NCBI RefSeq assembly: GCF_030252345.1
Contig: NZ_CP126980.1
Coordinates: forward strand, 9,371,501-9,435,500
Length of the DNA: 64,000 bases
Direction of reading: 5' to 3'
Source of the DNA: Actinoplanes oblitus
Lineage (GTDB): Bacteria; Actinomycetota; Actinomycetes; Mycobacteriales; Micromonosporaceae
Every line of letters begins with the position of its first letter. Position 1 is the stretch's first letter. The translations under genes and the position numbers were made by a program. The notes below the pieces were generated by a model that was not told the origin of the DNA, made no database searches, and saw only the letters and a list, made by a program, of their open reading frames with translations. Positions 45,724 to 54,294 of the stretch are shown here, piece after piece.

Positions 45724-47286
45724 TCACCAGTTGTTCTGACCCTGGGCGTCGTCGCGGTAACCGGGCATGTTGGCGAAATCGGCCAGCGAGCCGACGTTGG
45801 TGTCGTTGGCCGAGGGGCGGTGGCGGCGAGCCTTGTACTGGGCCGAGTCGGCGTAGTGGCCGTGGTCGGCGTACTGGCCGGGGTCGGCGCCGGCGGGCGG
45901 GAAGCCGTCGCTGTCCGGGCCGAAGGCGTTCGGGGCGTAGCCGTTGGCGGGATCGCCGTAGCCGTCCTCCGGGCCGTAACCGTTGTCCGGGCCGTAGCCG
46001 TTGTCCGGGTCGTAGCCGTCCTCGGCGGCGTAGCCCTCGTGGGGGTCGGCGTAACCGGGGCCGGGGTAGCCGTTGGCCGGTGCGCCGGGGCGGCCGTAGG
46101 CGGCCGGAGCGGGGCGGACGACGGCGGCGGCTCGCGGTGGGGCGTCGGCGGGAACCGGGGCGTGGCCGCCGGCGCCGTAGACGGGGCCGGCCGGGCCGGA
46201 CTGTGGGGCCACGGAGACCCGGGCGGCGCCGGTGACCGGGGCGGGGACAGCGGCGGCGCCGCGCTGCCGCGGCATCGGGGCGCCGGGGACGGAGGCCGCG
46301 CCGACCTTCGGGGCCCCGACCTTCGGAGCCCCCACCTTCGCGGCACCGACGCTGGCGGCACCGACCTTCGCGGCGCCGACCGAGGCCGCGCCGACCGAAG
46401 CGGCACCGACCGGAGCCGGGCCGACCGAGGCGGCGCCGACTGACGCGGAGCCGGCGGCGGGGACGGCGGCGGAGGCGCGACCGGCTGGGCCGCTCGGGGA
46501 CATCGGACGGGCGCTGCCGGCGACCACGGCACGGCCGCCGGTGGGGCGGACGGGCTCCTCGTAGTACTCGGGCTGCTGGTCCTGGTAGGCGGGCTCGGCG
46601 TCGTATCCGGCCGGGTCCGGGCCGTAGGTGACCGGCTCGTCGTAGCCGGCCGGCTCGTCGTAGGTCCCCGGCTCGTCGTAGCCGGCCTGGCCGAAGACGG
46701 GCTGCTCCTGGTAACCGGGCTGCTCCACGTAACCAGGCTGACCGAAGACCGGCTGCTCGTCGTAAACCGGCTGCTCGTCGAGACCGGGCTGGCCGTGGAA
46801 CTCGGGTCGGCCGCGGAAAGCGGGCTGGCCGTCGAAATCGGGCTGGCCGCTGACGTCGGGCTGATCGGCGAAGAAACCGCCACCACCCGGCTGCGGGCCG
46901 TAACCAGCCGCCGGGGCGCCGGCCGCGACCGGGACCCGCCCGCCGGGCTTGCGCGGGGTCAGCGGCGGCCGATTCGGGTCCGGGACCGGATTGGCGGGCA
47001 GTTGCGCCGAGAGTTCCGCCAGCAGCTGCTTGCGGAGTCCGTCCATCTCCTCGGCGACGCGGTCCTCGACATCCATCCGCAGCAGCACCGGATCGGTGCG
47101 GATCAGCACCGACGCGCCGATCAGCACGACGCTGACCGCGATCAGCAGCACCGCGAACCGTGCCGAGTTGGAGTTCCCGCCGAGCAGCACGACGGCGGCC
47201 GCGAGCGGGGCGAGGATCACGCCCGCCCAGACCAGGCCGCGGAGCAGGCGTGCGCTGTGTCCCGCTTGGGGGTCCCGTTCCGGCAT
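45724..47286 (-). CDS. Membrane protein with long repetitive disordered tail
   Basis: A 520-residue protein from the ATG at 47286. Two adjacent helices near the N terminus (LVWAGVILAPLAAAVVLLGG; FAVLLIAVSVVLIGASVLI) are followed by a short helical segment (VEDRVAEEMDGLRKQLLAEL) and then about 400 residues of low complexity: Gln/Pro/Tyr repeats (DEQPVYDEQPVFGQPGYVEQ), an Ala/Ser/Val pentapeptide block (SVGAASVGAAKVGA, about residues 285-345) and Gly/Tyr/Asp repeats (NGYGPDNGYGPEDGYGD). No known domain. Convergent with the nuoD-like gene. Confidence 0.7.
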   Translation of the reverse strand: MPERDPQAGHSARLLRGLVWAGVILAPLAAAVVLLGGNSNSARFAVLLIAVSVVLIGASVLIRTDPVLLRMDVEDRVAEEMDGLRKQLLAELSAQLPANPVPDPNRPPLTPRKPGGRVPVAAGAPAAGYGPQPGGGGFFADQPDVSGQPDFDGQPAFRGRPEFHGQPGLDEQPVYDEQPVFGQPGYVEQPGYQEQPVFGQAGYDEPGTYDEPAGYDEPVTYGPDPAGYDAEPAYQDQQPEYYEEPVRPTGGRAVVAGSARPMSPSGPAGRASAAVPAAGSASVGAASVGPAPVGAASVGAASVGAAKVGAASVGAAKVGAPKVGAPKVGAASVPGAPMPRQRGAAAVPAPVTGAARVSVAPQSGPAGPVYGAGGHAPVPADAPPRAAAVVRPAPAAYGRPGAPANGYPGPGYADPHEGYAAEDGYDPDNGYGPDNGYGPEDGYGDPANGYAPNAFGPDSDGFPPAGADPGQYADHGHYADSAQYKARRHRPSANDTNVGSLADFANMPGYRDDAQGQNNW

Positions 47287-47474
47287 GGGCGCTGATGTTA
47301 CCGAGAGTGCGCCCCGGACGAAACGGCCGAACGCCGGGTGGCATGTCGCGACCCGGCGTCCGGCACCTCGTTCATCCCGTCGTGGCCCGGCGGCCGGGGC
47401 GCCGCCCGAGTCGGGGACCAGCCGATTCCCAACCGGCGGCGAGGGCGCCGCCCGCGCTGAGGGCCGGCCGATTC

Positions 47475-48479
47475 TCAGCCGGCGGCGAGGGCGCCGTCCG
47501 AGCTGAAGACCAGGCCGACCGAGATGGTGCCCTGCTTCAGCGCGTTCTTGGTGAGCGGGCCGCCCGCGTCCAGCGTGTCGAACCGGCCGGCCTGGAAGCT
47601 GTAGGTCTGGACCAGGCCCTGCTGGCACTTGGGCCGCTGCGGGCACTCGGCCGGGCCACCCAGCACGGTCGCCGTGCCGGAGCACTTGCTGGCCAGGTCG
47701 GAGAGGGTGGTCAGCGAGTACTTCTGGGCGAAGGCGGAGGTGACGGCGAAGGCGTTCTGGTCCTGCGCCGTGCTGGCCTGGCCGAACACCAGACCGCGCT
47801 TGTCACCGAGGGTCTTCAGGTTGGTGACGGTGGTCTCCAGCTCCGGCGAGGACGGGTCCTTGGCGTCCTTGCCGTCGACCTTGCCGGCCAGGAAGTAGGC
47901 CAGGGTCGCGGCATACTCCGGGACGACCTGCAGGTCGCCCTTCTCCAGGGCCGGCTCGTACAGCTCACGGTTGCCGATCTGCTGCACCTTCACGGTGTAG
48001 CCGGCGGCGGTGAGCACGATGTTGTACAGCTCGCCGAGGGTGGCGCTCTCGGCGAAGTTGGCGGCGCCGACGGTGATCGCGCCGCCCTTGCCCTTGGCGA
48101 TGCCGGCGGTCAGGTTGTTCGCCGTGGCGAACTCCTGGGCGGCGGCCTTGGACGACTTGCGGTCGATGTCGACCGCCTTGTTGAGCTCGATCAGCTTGGT
48201 GGTGTCCAGCGCCGCCGACACCTTGTCCAGCGCGGCGATCAGCTCGGGCGAGGACGCCTTCTTGTTGATCGCCGGGATGACGTTGTCGGTGTTCTGCAGT
48301 TTCTTGTCGTCGGTGAGGACGACCAGCTTGTCGCCGGCGACCGGGGCGCAGCCCTGGCCACCAGCGGCGGCGGCCGACGGGGGCGCCTCGGTGCCGGAGG
48401 AGCCGGCCTCACCACAGCCGGCTAGGACGACGACGGCCGCGGCGAGGGCGCCGGCCGTACGGAAAAGGTTTCGACGCAT
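47475..48479 (-). CDS. Glycine betaine/proline-type ABC transporter substrate-binding lipoprotein, permuted domain order
   Basis: A 334-residue lipoprotein (lipobox LAGC, C22) of the OpuAC/ProX family. The order is rearranged: residues about 50-124 (KLVVLTDDKKLQNTDNVIPA to KAAAQEFATANNL) correspond to the C-terminal end of canonical ProX/OpuBC. The canonical start (ITVGAANFAESATLGELYNI, about 135) follows, and the protein ends at GLVFSSDGALAAG, exactly where canonical proteins continue. It is therefore a circular permutation that keeps all elements. It presumably binds glycine betaine, proline or a similar osmolyte. The permease genes lie upstream on the same strand. Confidence 0.85.
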   Translation of the reverse strand: MRRNLFRTAGALAAAVVVLAGCGEAGSSGTEAPPSAAAAGGQGCAPVAGDKLVVLTDDKKLQNTDNVIPAINKKASSPELIAALDKVSAALDTTKLIELNKAVDIDRKSSKAAAQEFATANNLTAGIAKGKGGAITVGAANFAESATLGELYNIVLTAAGYTVKVQQIGNRELYEPALEKGDLQVVPEYAATLAYFLAGKVDGKDAKDPSSPELETTVTNLKTLGDKRGLVFGQASTAQDQNAFAVTSAFAQKYSLTTLSDLASKCSGTATVLGGPAECPQRPKCQQGLVQTYSFQAGRFDTLDAGGPLTKNALKQGTISVGLVFSSDGALAAG

Positions 48480-48621
48480 TACTGCCGCCTTCTGTGTCCC
48501 GGCGCCGCCCGGATGGCGGTGCCGCGTGTCCGACGGGCAGCCAAAGTTTGCGATGCCCGCTCAGTGCTCTCATCTTTCCTACCAAGGGGGTATGACAAGA
48601 TCACCTTTTGAGGCCGGAGCG

Positions 48622-49338
48622 TTATGGGGTGGTTACCGTCACAGCGCGCCGGCGACGCTTTCCGGCCCGCAGCGCGCGCGGGGTGACCAGGCGCTGGACG
48701 AGCGCCAGCACGCCCTCCACAAGGAGTGCGAGCAGCGCCACAGCCAGGCCCCCGGCGACGATCTGACCACCGCCGCCGTTGCTCATCCCGATCCCGAACC
48801 CGGCGCTGATGACCTGGCCCAGCCCGCCGCCGTTGACCAGCGCGGCCAGCGCCGCGGTCGCCACCACCTGGACCGCGGCGGTGCGCAACCCGGCGGCGAG
48901 ATAGGGCACCGACAGCGGCAGCTCCACCCGGCGCAGCAGTTGGCCGCCGGAGAGGCCCATGCCGCGGGCCGCCTCCCGGGTCTCCGGGTCGATCGAGCGC
49001 AGCCCGGTGTACGCGTTGGCCAGCAGCGGAGGCACCGCGAACACGGCCAGGGCCACCACCACCGGCGGCTTGCCGAAGCCGAGCGGGGTCAGCGGCAGGA
49101 TGGTGAGCAGCGCCAGGGTGGGTACGGCCAGGGTCAGGTTGGCGACGGTGACCACCGGGCCGCCGCCCTTGCCGCGGTGCCCGAGCCAGATGCCCAGCGG
49201 CCAGCCGATCACGCAGCCGAGCAGGACCGCCCAGAAGCTGATCACCAGGTGCTCGGTGAGCCGGTCCAGCAGGCCGCCCGGGTTGGTCCAGTTGAGCGGG
49301 TCGTTGAGCCAGGTGATGCCCTCGCCGAAGTAACTCAC
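48622..49338 (-). CDS. ABC transporter permease, OpuBB/ProW type (downstream copy)
   Basis: A 238-residue inner-membrane permease with about six helices and the EAA-loop region DPETREAARGMGLSGGQLLRRVELPLSVPYLAAG that contacts the ATPase. Start GTG at 49338, overlapping the stop of the other permease (GTGA). A frame extending back through that neighbour is an artefact. With the paired permease it forms the membrane channel of the osmolyte importer. A 142-bp gap separates it from the binding-protein gene downstream. Confidence 0.9.
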   Translation of the reverse strand: MSYFGEGITWLNDPLNWTNPGGLLDRLTEHLVISFWAVLLGCVIGWPLGIWLGHRGKGGGPVVTVANLTLAVPTLALLTILPLTPLGFGKPPVVVALAVFAVPPLLANAYTGLRSIDPETREAARGMGLSGGQLLRRVELPLSVPYLAAGLRTAAVQVVATAALAALVNGGGLGQVISAGFGIGMSNGGGGQIVAGGLAVALLALLVEGVLALVQRLVTPRALRAGKRRRRAVTVTTP

Positions 49339-50057
49339 GCCGCACGTCCTCGGGTCCACGGGGTGAGCAGCCGGCCCAGCCCGGACAGCAGCAGGTCGAG
49401 GACCAGGGCCAGGCCCACGCAGAGCACGGTCCCGGTCATGATCTCCGCCTTGTAGAAGTTGTTCCGGAACCCGCCCAGGATGAGGTCGCCGAGGCCGCCC
49501 TGCCCGATCAGCGAGCCGACCGTGACGAGGGCCACAGTCGAGACGGTGGCCAGCCGCAGCCCGGTCAGGATGCCGGGGAGGGCGAGCGGCAACTCGACCC
49601 GCCAGAGCCGGCCGAACCGGCCGTACCCCATGCCGGTCGCCGCCTCGATGACCTCGGCCGGGACCTGGGTGAGCCCGGCCAGCGAGTTGCGGACCAGGAC
49701 CAGCAGCGCGTACAGCACCAGGGCGATCAGGACCGAGGTGGTGCTGGTGGTGCCGACCAACGGGGCCAGCAGGGAGAGCAGCGCCAGCGACGGGATCGTG
49801 TAGAGAATGCCGGAGAGTGCGAGAATCGGCGCGGTCAGCGGTCTGATCCAGTAGGCGACGACGGCGAGCGGCACGGCGACCAGCAGCGCGATGAGCACCG
49901 TCTGCGCGGTCAGCCCGGCGTGGAAGCGCAGGGCGGTGCCTATCGCGTCGGCGTTCTCGGTGACGTACCGCCAGGAGAACCACGGATTCCCCGGGCCGTC
50001 ATCGGCTGGTGCGGCCACCGGCGTCAGCGATGCCGGGCCCCAGGACAGGAGAGACAT
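49335..50057 (-). CDS. ABC transporter permease, OpuBB/ProW type (upstream copy)
   Basis: A 240-residue permease with about six helices and the EAA-type loop VPAEVIEAATGMGYGRFGRLWRVELPLALPGILTG. The ATG at 50057 lies only two bases from the divergent ATPase start at 50060, with no clear ribosome site. A later in-frame start, such as the GTG about 13 codons in, would free space for a promoter. The first 40 residues are polar, so either start leaves the helices intact. Confidence 0.88.
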   Translation of the reverse strand: MSLLSWGPASLTPVAAPADDGPGNPWFSWRYVTENADAIGTALRFHAGLTAQTVLIALLVAVPLAVVAYWIRPLTAPILALSGILYTIPSLALLSLLAPLVGTTSTTSVLIALVLYALLVLVRNSLAGLTQVPAEVIEAATGMGYGRFGRLWRVELPLALPGILTGLRLATVSTVALVTVGSLIGQGGLGDLILGGFRNNFYKAEIMTGTVLCVGLALVLDLLLSGLGRLLTPWTRGRAA

Positions 50058-50059
50058 AC

Positions 50060-51028
50060 GTGGACGCTACCGCGGCATCGATCACCCTGGCGGACGTCGG
50101 CAAGGTGTACCCGGACGGCACCGTCGCCGTCGAGGACTTCAGCCTGGAGGTACCGGCCGGCGAGCTGGCCGTGCTGATCGGCGCCTCCGGATCCGGCAAG
50201 TCGACGATCCTCCGGATGATCAACCGGCTGATCGAGCCGACCCGCGGCGAGATCACCATCGACGGCCGCAACGTCCTGAAGCAGGACCCGGTGCGGCTGC
50301 GGCGGCAGATCGGCTACGTGATCCAGAACGTCGGGCTGTTCCCGCACCAGACCGTCCGGGCCAACGTCGGCACGGTGGCGAAACTGCTCGGCTGGGACCG
50401 CAAGCGGATCACCGCGCGCGCCGACGAGCTGCTGGAGATGGTCGGGCTGGACCCGGCCCGGTACGGCAAGCGATACCCGCACGAGCTCTCCGGCGGCCAG
50501 CGGCAGCGCGTCGGGGTGGCCCGGGCGCTCGCCGCGGATCCGCTGGTGCTGCTGATGGACGAGCCGTTCTCGGCAGTCGACCCGATCGTGCGGGCCCGGT
50601 TGCAGGAGGAGTTCCTGCGCCTGCAGGCCGCGGTGCGCAAGACGATCGTGCTGGTCACCCACGACATCGACGAGGCGGTCCGGATGGGCGACCGGATCGC
50701 GGTGCTGGCCGAGGGCGGCCGGCTGCTTCAGTACGCCACGCCGGCCGAGCTGCTGAGCCGGCCCGCGTCGGCCGAGGTGCGGGACTTCGTCGGCGCCGAC
50801 CATGGCATCCGGCGCCTGGCGGTGACCCCGGTACGCGAGGTGATGTCCGCCTTCGACGGCTCCGGCGAGGGCCTGCCGAGCGTGGACGCCGCCGCCACCC
50901 TGCACGACGCGCTCGCCGTGATGCTCACCGAGAACGCCACCACGGTCCTGGTGACCGAGAACGGCCGCCCGGTCGGTCAGGTGACCCGGACGGCCGTGTT
51001 CGAGACACCGGCGGAAACCCCGGTCTGA
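50060..51028 (+). CDS. ABC transporter ATP-binding protein, OpuA/ProV type
   Basis: A 322-residue ATPase: Walker A GASGSGKST (41-49), Q-loop QNVGLFPHQTV, signature LSGGQRQRVGVA, Walker B LVLLMDEPFSAVD, and switch histidine in VTHDIDEA. The C-terminal 60 residues resemble one CBS-like unit (ATLHDALAVMLTENATTVLV), the ionic-strength sensor in OpuA. Start GTG at 50060 with AGGAGAG seven bases upstream. It is divergent from the permeases it should serve, an unusual arrangement for this transporter type. Confidence 0.92.
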   Translation: MDATAASITLADVGKVYPDGTVAVEDFSLEVPAGELAVLIGASGSGKSTILRMINRLIEPTRGEITIDGRNVLKQDPVRLRRQIGYVIQNVGLFPHQTVRANVGTVAKLLGWDRKRITARADELLEMVGLDPARYGKRYPHELSGGQRQRVGVARALAADPLVLLMDEPFSAVDPIVRARLQEEFLRLQAAVRKTIVLVTHDIDEAVRMGDRIAVLAEGGRLLQYATPAELLSRPASAEVRDFVGADHGIRRLAVTPVREVMSAFDGSGEGLPSVDAAATLHDALAVMLTENATTVLVTENGRPVGQVTRTAVFETPAETPV

Positions 51029-51031
51029 GCG

Positions 51032-51526
51032 CTACGACCGGGTGCCGCGCCAGCCGCCGAGGCTCGCCAGGCCGACGATCCAGCCGACGAACAGGCCGTA
51101 CTGAGCGCCGGTGCCGGCCGCCCGGAACGCGCCCAGTAGCGAGGGGTTGGTCAGGAAGAGGGTGGCCAGCAGGGCGGCGAAGCCACCGGCGAAGATGTAC
51201 GCGGCCCAGCCGGCGAAGAACTGGCTGATCGTGCCCCGGGCCCGGGCCAGCTGCGAACCCGGCAGCAGGACCAGGAAGAGCAGGGTCAGCACGACGACCA
51301 GAATCGCCTTGAGGTCGCCGACGACGACGTCGCGCAGTGAGTCGGAGCTGTCGAACTGCCAGGCCGGCCAGTGCAGCAGGCGCAGCCACCAGCCGCCGGC
51401 GGTGTTCTCGTTCGTGTTGTCGGCCACCCAGTCCCCGTACCAGGGACTGCCGAAGACCAGAACGAGTACGAGTGCGGCGATGGTGCCCGCACCGGGTGCG
51501 GTCTTGTACCGATTTCCGAGAGCCAT
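51032..51526 (-). CDS. Hypothetical four-helix membrane protein
   Basis: A 164-residue protein with four predicted helices (TIAALVLVLVFGSPW; LKAILVVVLTLLFLVLLPG; FFAGWAAYIFAGGFAALLATLFL; YGLFVGWIVGLASLGGW). Between helices 1 and 2 is an Asn/Trp-rich loop (ADNTNENTAGGWWLRLLHWP) likely outside the cell. No family recognised. Convergent with the ABC ATPase, 3 bp apart. Confidence 0.65.
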   Translation of the reverse strand: MALGNRYKTAPGAGTIAALVLVLVFGSPWYGDWVADNTNENTAGGWWLRLLHWPAWQFDSSDSLRDVVVGDLKAILVVVLTLLFLVLLPGSQLARARGTISQFFAGWAAYIFAGGFAALLATLFLTNPSLLGAFRAAGTGAQYGLFVGWIVGLASLGGWRGTRS

Positions 51527-51570
51527 GGCCCGGTATTTCCCTGCCGGGCCGCGCGCTCAAACGATGACCG

Positions 51571-51867
51571 TCACTCCCTGCTCAGATAGTCGATGAACGC
51601 GGCCCGGAGCAGCGGCTCCTGCTCGCCCAGGTCACGGCCCTCCAGCTCGCGCCAGAGGGCGACCGCCTCGTCCACGGTGGGGCCGATGGAGTTCGGCGCG
51701 CCGTCCAGCGCGGCGGCCTGGTCGGAGTCCGGCAGGTGTTTCAGCACCGACCAGAAGAACCGGACGTCGTGCCTCTCGCGGGCCTTGACGAAGGCGCGCT
51801 CGCGCAGCTCCTCGGTGGGCAGGGCGTCCAGTTCGGCGAAGCCGGGCATGGTCATGTCGGAAAGCAT
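51571..51867 (-). CDS. Small conserved hypothetical protein
   Basis: A 98-residue soluble, mostly helical, acidic protein (FAELDALPTEELRERAFVKA; DEAVALWRELEGRDLGEQEP). No cysteine pairs, signal or membrane segment. Starts at the ATG at 51867, four bases after the stop of the permease-like gene, so the two are probably cotranscribed; an ATG at 51855 is an alternative. No known family. Confidence 0.6.
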   Translation of the reverse strand: MLSDMTMPGFAELDALPTEELRERAFVKARERHDVRFFWSVLKHLPDSDQAAALDGAPNSIGPTVDEAVALWRELEGRDLGEQEPLLRAAFIDYLSRE

Positions 51868-51871
51868 ACGG

Positions 51872-53110
51872 TCAGCGGGTGGCGCTCCAGGGTCCGTCGT
51901 CCCAACGGTCGCCGCGGGCCGGCGGGGCGGCCGGGGTGTTCCAGGTCTCCGGCAGGGTGGGTGACCAGTTGCTCAGGCCGCTGGACGGCGCCGCGTTCCA
52001 GTCCTCCGACTTGGCCGCGCTGGCCAGCCGCCCGTACGACTCGACGATCCGGGTGGCGACCAGGCCGGCGGCGAACACCGCGCCGGCGATCGCGAAGAGC
52101 GCGATGTCCAGCTGCTTGCGGGTCTGGTAGTCCAGGAAGATGGTCAGCGCCATCACCGCGAAGAGGGTGCCGAAGATGCCGCCACGCCGGCCGTACGCGC
52201 TGGTCCCGCCGAGCAGGGCCAGGCCCAGGCCGATGCCGGTCCACTCCAGGCCGGTGCCGGGCTGGATCGGGCCGGCCGACTGACCGGCCAGGATGACGCC
52301 GGCGCCGGCCGCGAAGACCGAGGAGAGGATCAGGGCCAGCAGCACCGGCAGCACCACCGCGAAGCCGCGCCGCCCGGCCGGGTCGCCGGCCTGTCGCATC
52401 CGGCCGAAGAACCGGCGCACCGGGCCGATCGCGCCCAGCGCGCCGCCCAGCACGGCCAGCATCGCGAACCCGCCGAACAGCAGGAACGCCCGGTCGCTGG
52501 GCTCCCAGGGGCCCTGCACCGCGACCGCGCCGACCCGGAGCTGGTCGAACGTGATCACGCCGAACGCGGCGGCCAGGGTGACCGCCCAGCCGGGCACGTG
52601 CAGCACCAGGATCAGCAGGCCGGCCACCAGCCCGCCGGCGGCCGCGATGATCAGGGCCGGGACCAGTGCCTGGACCAGGCCCTTGTCGCCGTTCTCGGCG
52701 AACTGGAACTCGGCGGCCAGCACGATCGGGCCGATCGCCAGGTTGGGCACGCCGGCTCGCAGGGACAGCCCGGCGCCGAGCGTGATCAGGCCGATCGCGG
52801 CGCCGGTGACCAGCAGCGCGTCCAGCGCGGGGCGCTGCACGGCGGCCGCGTCCTCGCGCCAGAGCAGGAAGCCCAGCACGGCCGCGGCGACCAGCAGGAC
52901 GACCTCCCAGCCGAGGTGGACGCCGAGCCGGTCGCGGGCGTCGTCGGTGGTGGAGGTGGCGGCTCCCGGTGCGGTCACCGGGGCGCGCAACGACTGGTCG
53001 AGGGTGCCACCGGCGGTGTCGTCGAACTGCACGCGGCGCCGGTACGCGGCCGGATCCGACTCGCCGGTGCTCTCCCCCGGTTGCCGGATCGTCGTGTCGT
53101 CGTACGCCAT
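51872..53110 (-). CDS. Polytopic membrane protein resembling sugar-type ABC permeases
   Basis: A 412-residue protein: a polar N-terminal 60 residues, then about nine helices (EVVLLVAAAVLGFLLW; LLVTGAAIGLITLGAGLSL; VPALIIAAAGGLVAGLLILVL; and others), then a Trp/Pro-rich cytoplasmic tail. The segment AAIGLITLGAGLSLRAGVPNLAIGPIVLAAEF resembles the branched-chain/ribose (BPD_transp_2) permease family. No ATPase or binding protein is nearby, so transport partners, if any, are elsewhere. It may instead be a repurposed permease fold. Confidence 0.65.
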   Translation of the reverse strand: MAYDDTTIRQPGESTGESDPAAYRRRVQFDDTAGGTLDQSLRAPVTAPGAATSTTDDARDRLGVHLGWEVVLLVAAAVLGFLLWREDAAAVQRPALDALLVTGAAIGLITLGAGLSLRAGVPNLAIGPIVLAAEFQFAENGDKGLVQALVPALIIAAAGGLVAGLLILVLHVPGWAVTLAAAFGVITFDQLRVGAVAVQGPWEPSDRAFLLFGGFAMLAVLGGALGAIGPVRRFFGRMRQAGDPAGRRGFAVVLPVLLALILSSVFAAGAGVILAGQSAGPIQPGTGLEWTGIGLGLALLGGTSAYGRRGGIFGTLFAVMALTIFLDYQTRKQLDIALFAIAGAVFAAGLVATRIVESYGRLASAAKSEDWNAAPSSGLSNWSPTLPETWNTPAAPPARGDRWDDGPWSATR

Positions 53111-53236
53111 GGTCCGCGCCTCCTTACGCCTCCACCAGCGGTTCGAGGCGCACGCTACTCCGGGTCAGGTCGCCCGCCGCAGAGGATACGGATACGAGAC
53201 GGCCTCAGTTCAGAACCCTTAATGCTTCGACGCCGG

Positions 53237-53770
53237 TCAACGCCGGCCGGTCGGCCGGTCCGAGTCGTCGTCCTGGCGGTCCGGCCGGTCCGGAACGCGG
53301 CAGGCCCGCTCCAGCCAGAGCGCGGTGCCGACCAGGGCGGCCGCCGCGACCAGCGTGGTGGCCACCGTCGGCAGGTCCGACCTGGCCGCGTCGGTGGGCT
53401 CCAGCACCAGCCAGGCCAGCACGCCGGCGGAGAAGCCCGCGGTGAGCGAGCCGACCAGGGAGGACGCCTTGGCCAGCGCGACGTAGCGGGCGACGAGCAG
53501 CGGCTCGACCGGCGGGGCGCCGGGTTTGCGCTGGATCCGGGCGGCGGTGTTCTGCGCCAGGTAGCCCTCGGTGATGGCGAGCGCGACCAGCACCACGGCG
53601 GCCGTCCAGGGCAGCGGGGTGAGCCGGTAGAACAACTGGTTGTAACCGAGCAGCAGCCAGCCCAGCGCGGCACCGATCAGCGCCGCCAGCACCAGGGCGG
53701 AGACGCTCGTCGGGTGCAGCGACGGGTCGGTCCGGCGTCCGTGGGGGGAATCGTCGGGGTTGGCGCTCAC
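53237..53770 (-). CDS. DUF3180 membrane protein (Rv3605c-like)
   Basis: A 177-residue protein with four helices arranged as in DUF3180 (SVSALVLAALIGAALGWLLLG; WTAAVVLVALAITEGYLA; VALAKASSLVGSLTAGFSAGVLAW; VATTLVAAAALVGTALWL). The start is the GTG at 53770, overlapping the folK stop (GTGA). The same gene follows folK in M. tuberculosis (Rv3605c). Function unknown; coupling to folate genes is conserved across actinobacteria. Confidence 0.85.
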   Translation of the reverse strand: MSANPDDSPHGRRTDPSLHPTSVSALVLAALIGAALGWLLLGYNQLFYRLTPLPWTAAVVLVALAITEGYLAQNTAARIQRKPGAPPVEPLLVARYVALAKASSLVGSLTAGFSAGVLAWLVLEPTDAARSDLPTVATTLVAAAALVGTALWLERACRVPDRPDRQDDDSDRPTGRR

Positions 53771-54294
53771 ACCATCGACTCTAGCGACAGATCCGGACGC
53801 GGCGTCACTGCGGCGACGTCGGCGGCGAGTTCGGGCGCGCCGAGCAGAGCGGCCAGCGGGCCGTGCCCGGGCAACTCGCCGGCCGGCTGCACGTCGAGCC
53901 ACGGGCGCAGCACGAAGGCGCGCAGGTGGGCCCGTGGGTGCGGCAGGGTCAGCTCGGGGTCGGCGCTGAGCACCGGCCGGCCGTCGGCATCCCACACGGT
54001 GATCACGTCGACGTCCAGGGTGCGCGGTCCGAACCGGCGTTCCGGGTCGCGCTCGCGGCCTTCGGCCGCCTCACAGGCCCGGGCCCGCCGCAGCCAGTCA
54101 TGCGGTCCGGCCGCGGTGTCCTCGACCAGGATCACCGCATTGAGGTACGCCGGTTGCTCGGTGTCGCCCCACGGTGGTGTCTCGTAGACCCCGGAGACCA
54201 GCCGGACGCTCCCGCCGAGCAGGGACACCGCGGCCCGCAGGTGCGCGAGCCGGTCGCCCAGGTTGCTCCCGAGGGACAGCACCGCCCGGCTCAC
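53767..54294 (-). CDS. folK: 2-amino-4-hydroxy-6-hydroxymethyldihydropteridine diphosphokinase
   Basis: Pyrophosphorylates hydroxymethyl-dihydropterin for folate synthesis. The 175-residue protein has the pterin-binding LSLGSNLGDRLAHLRAAV, SGVYETPPWG, AYLNAVILVED, the ATP/Mg motif RRFGPRTLDVDVI and LPHPRAHLRAFVLRPW. GTG start overlaps the folB stop. Last enzyme gene of the folP-folB-folK unit. Confidence 0.96.
   Translation of the reverse strand: MSRAVLSLGSNLGDRLAHLRAAVSLLGGSVRLVSGVYETPPWGDTEQPAYLNAVILVEDTAAGPHDWLRRARACEAAEGRERDPERRFGPRTLDVDVITVWDADGRPVLSADPELTLPHPRAHLRAFVLRPWLDVQPAGELPGHGPLAALLGAPELAADVAAVTPRPDLSLESMV

Noticed and set aside
48622..49983. A single 453-residue permease frame
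   Set aside because: Its first half is out of frame with the other permease, which is clearly coded there. The true start is the GTG at 49338.
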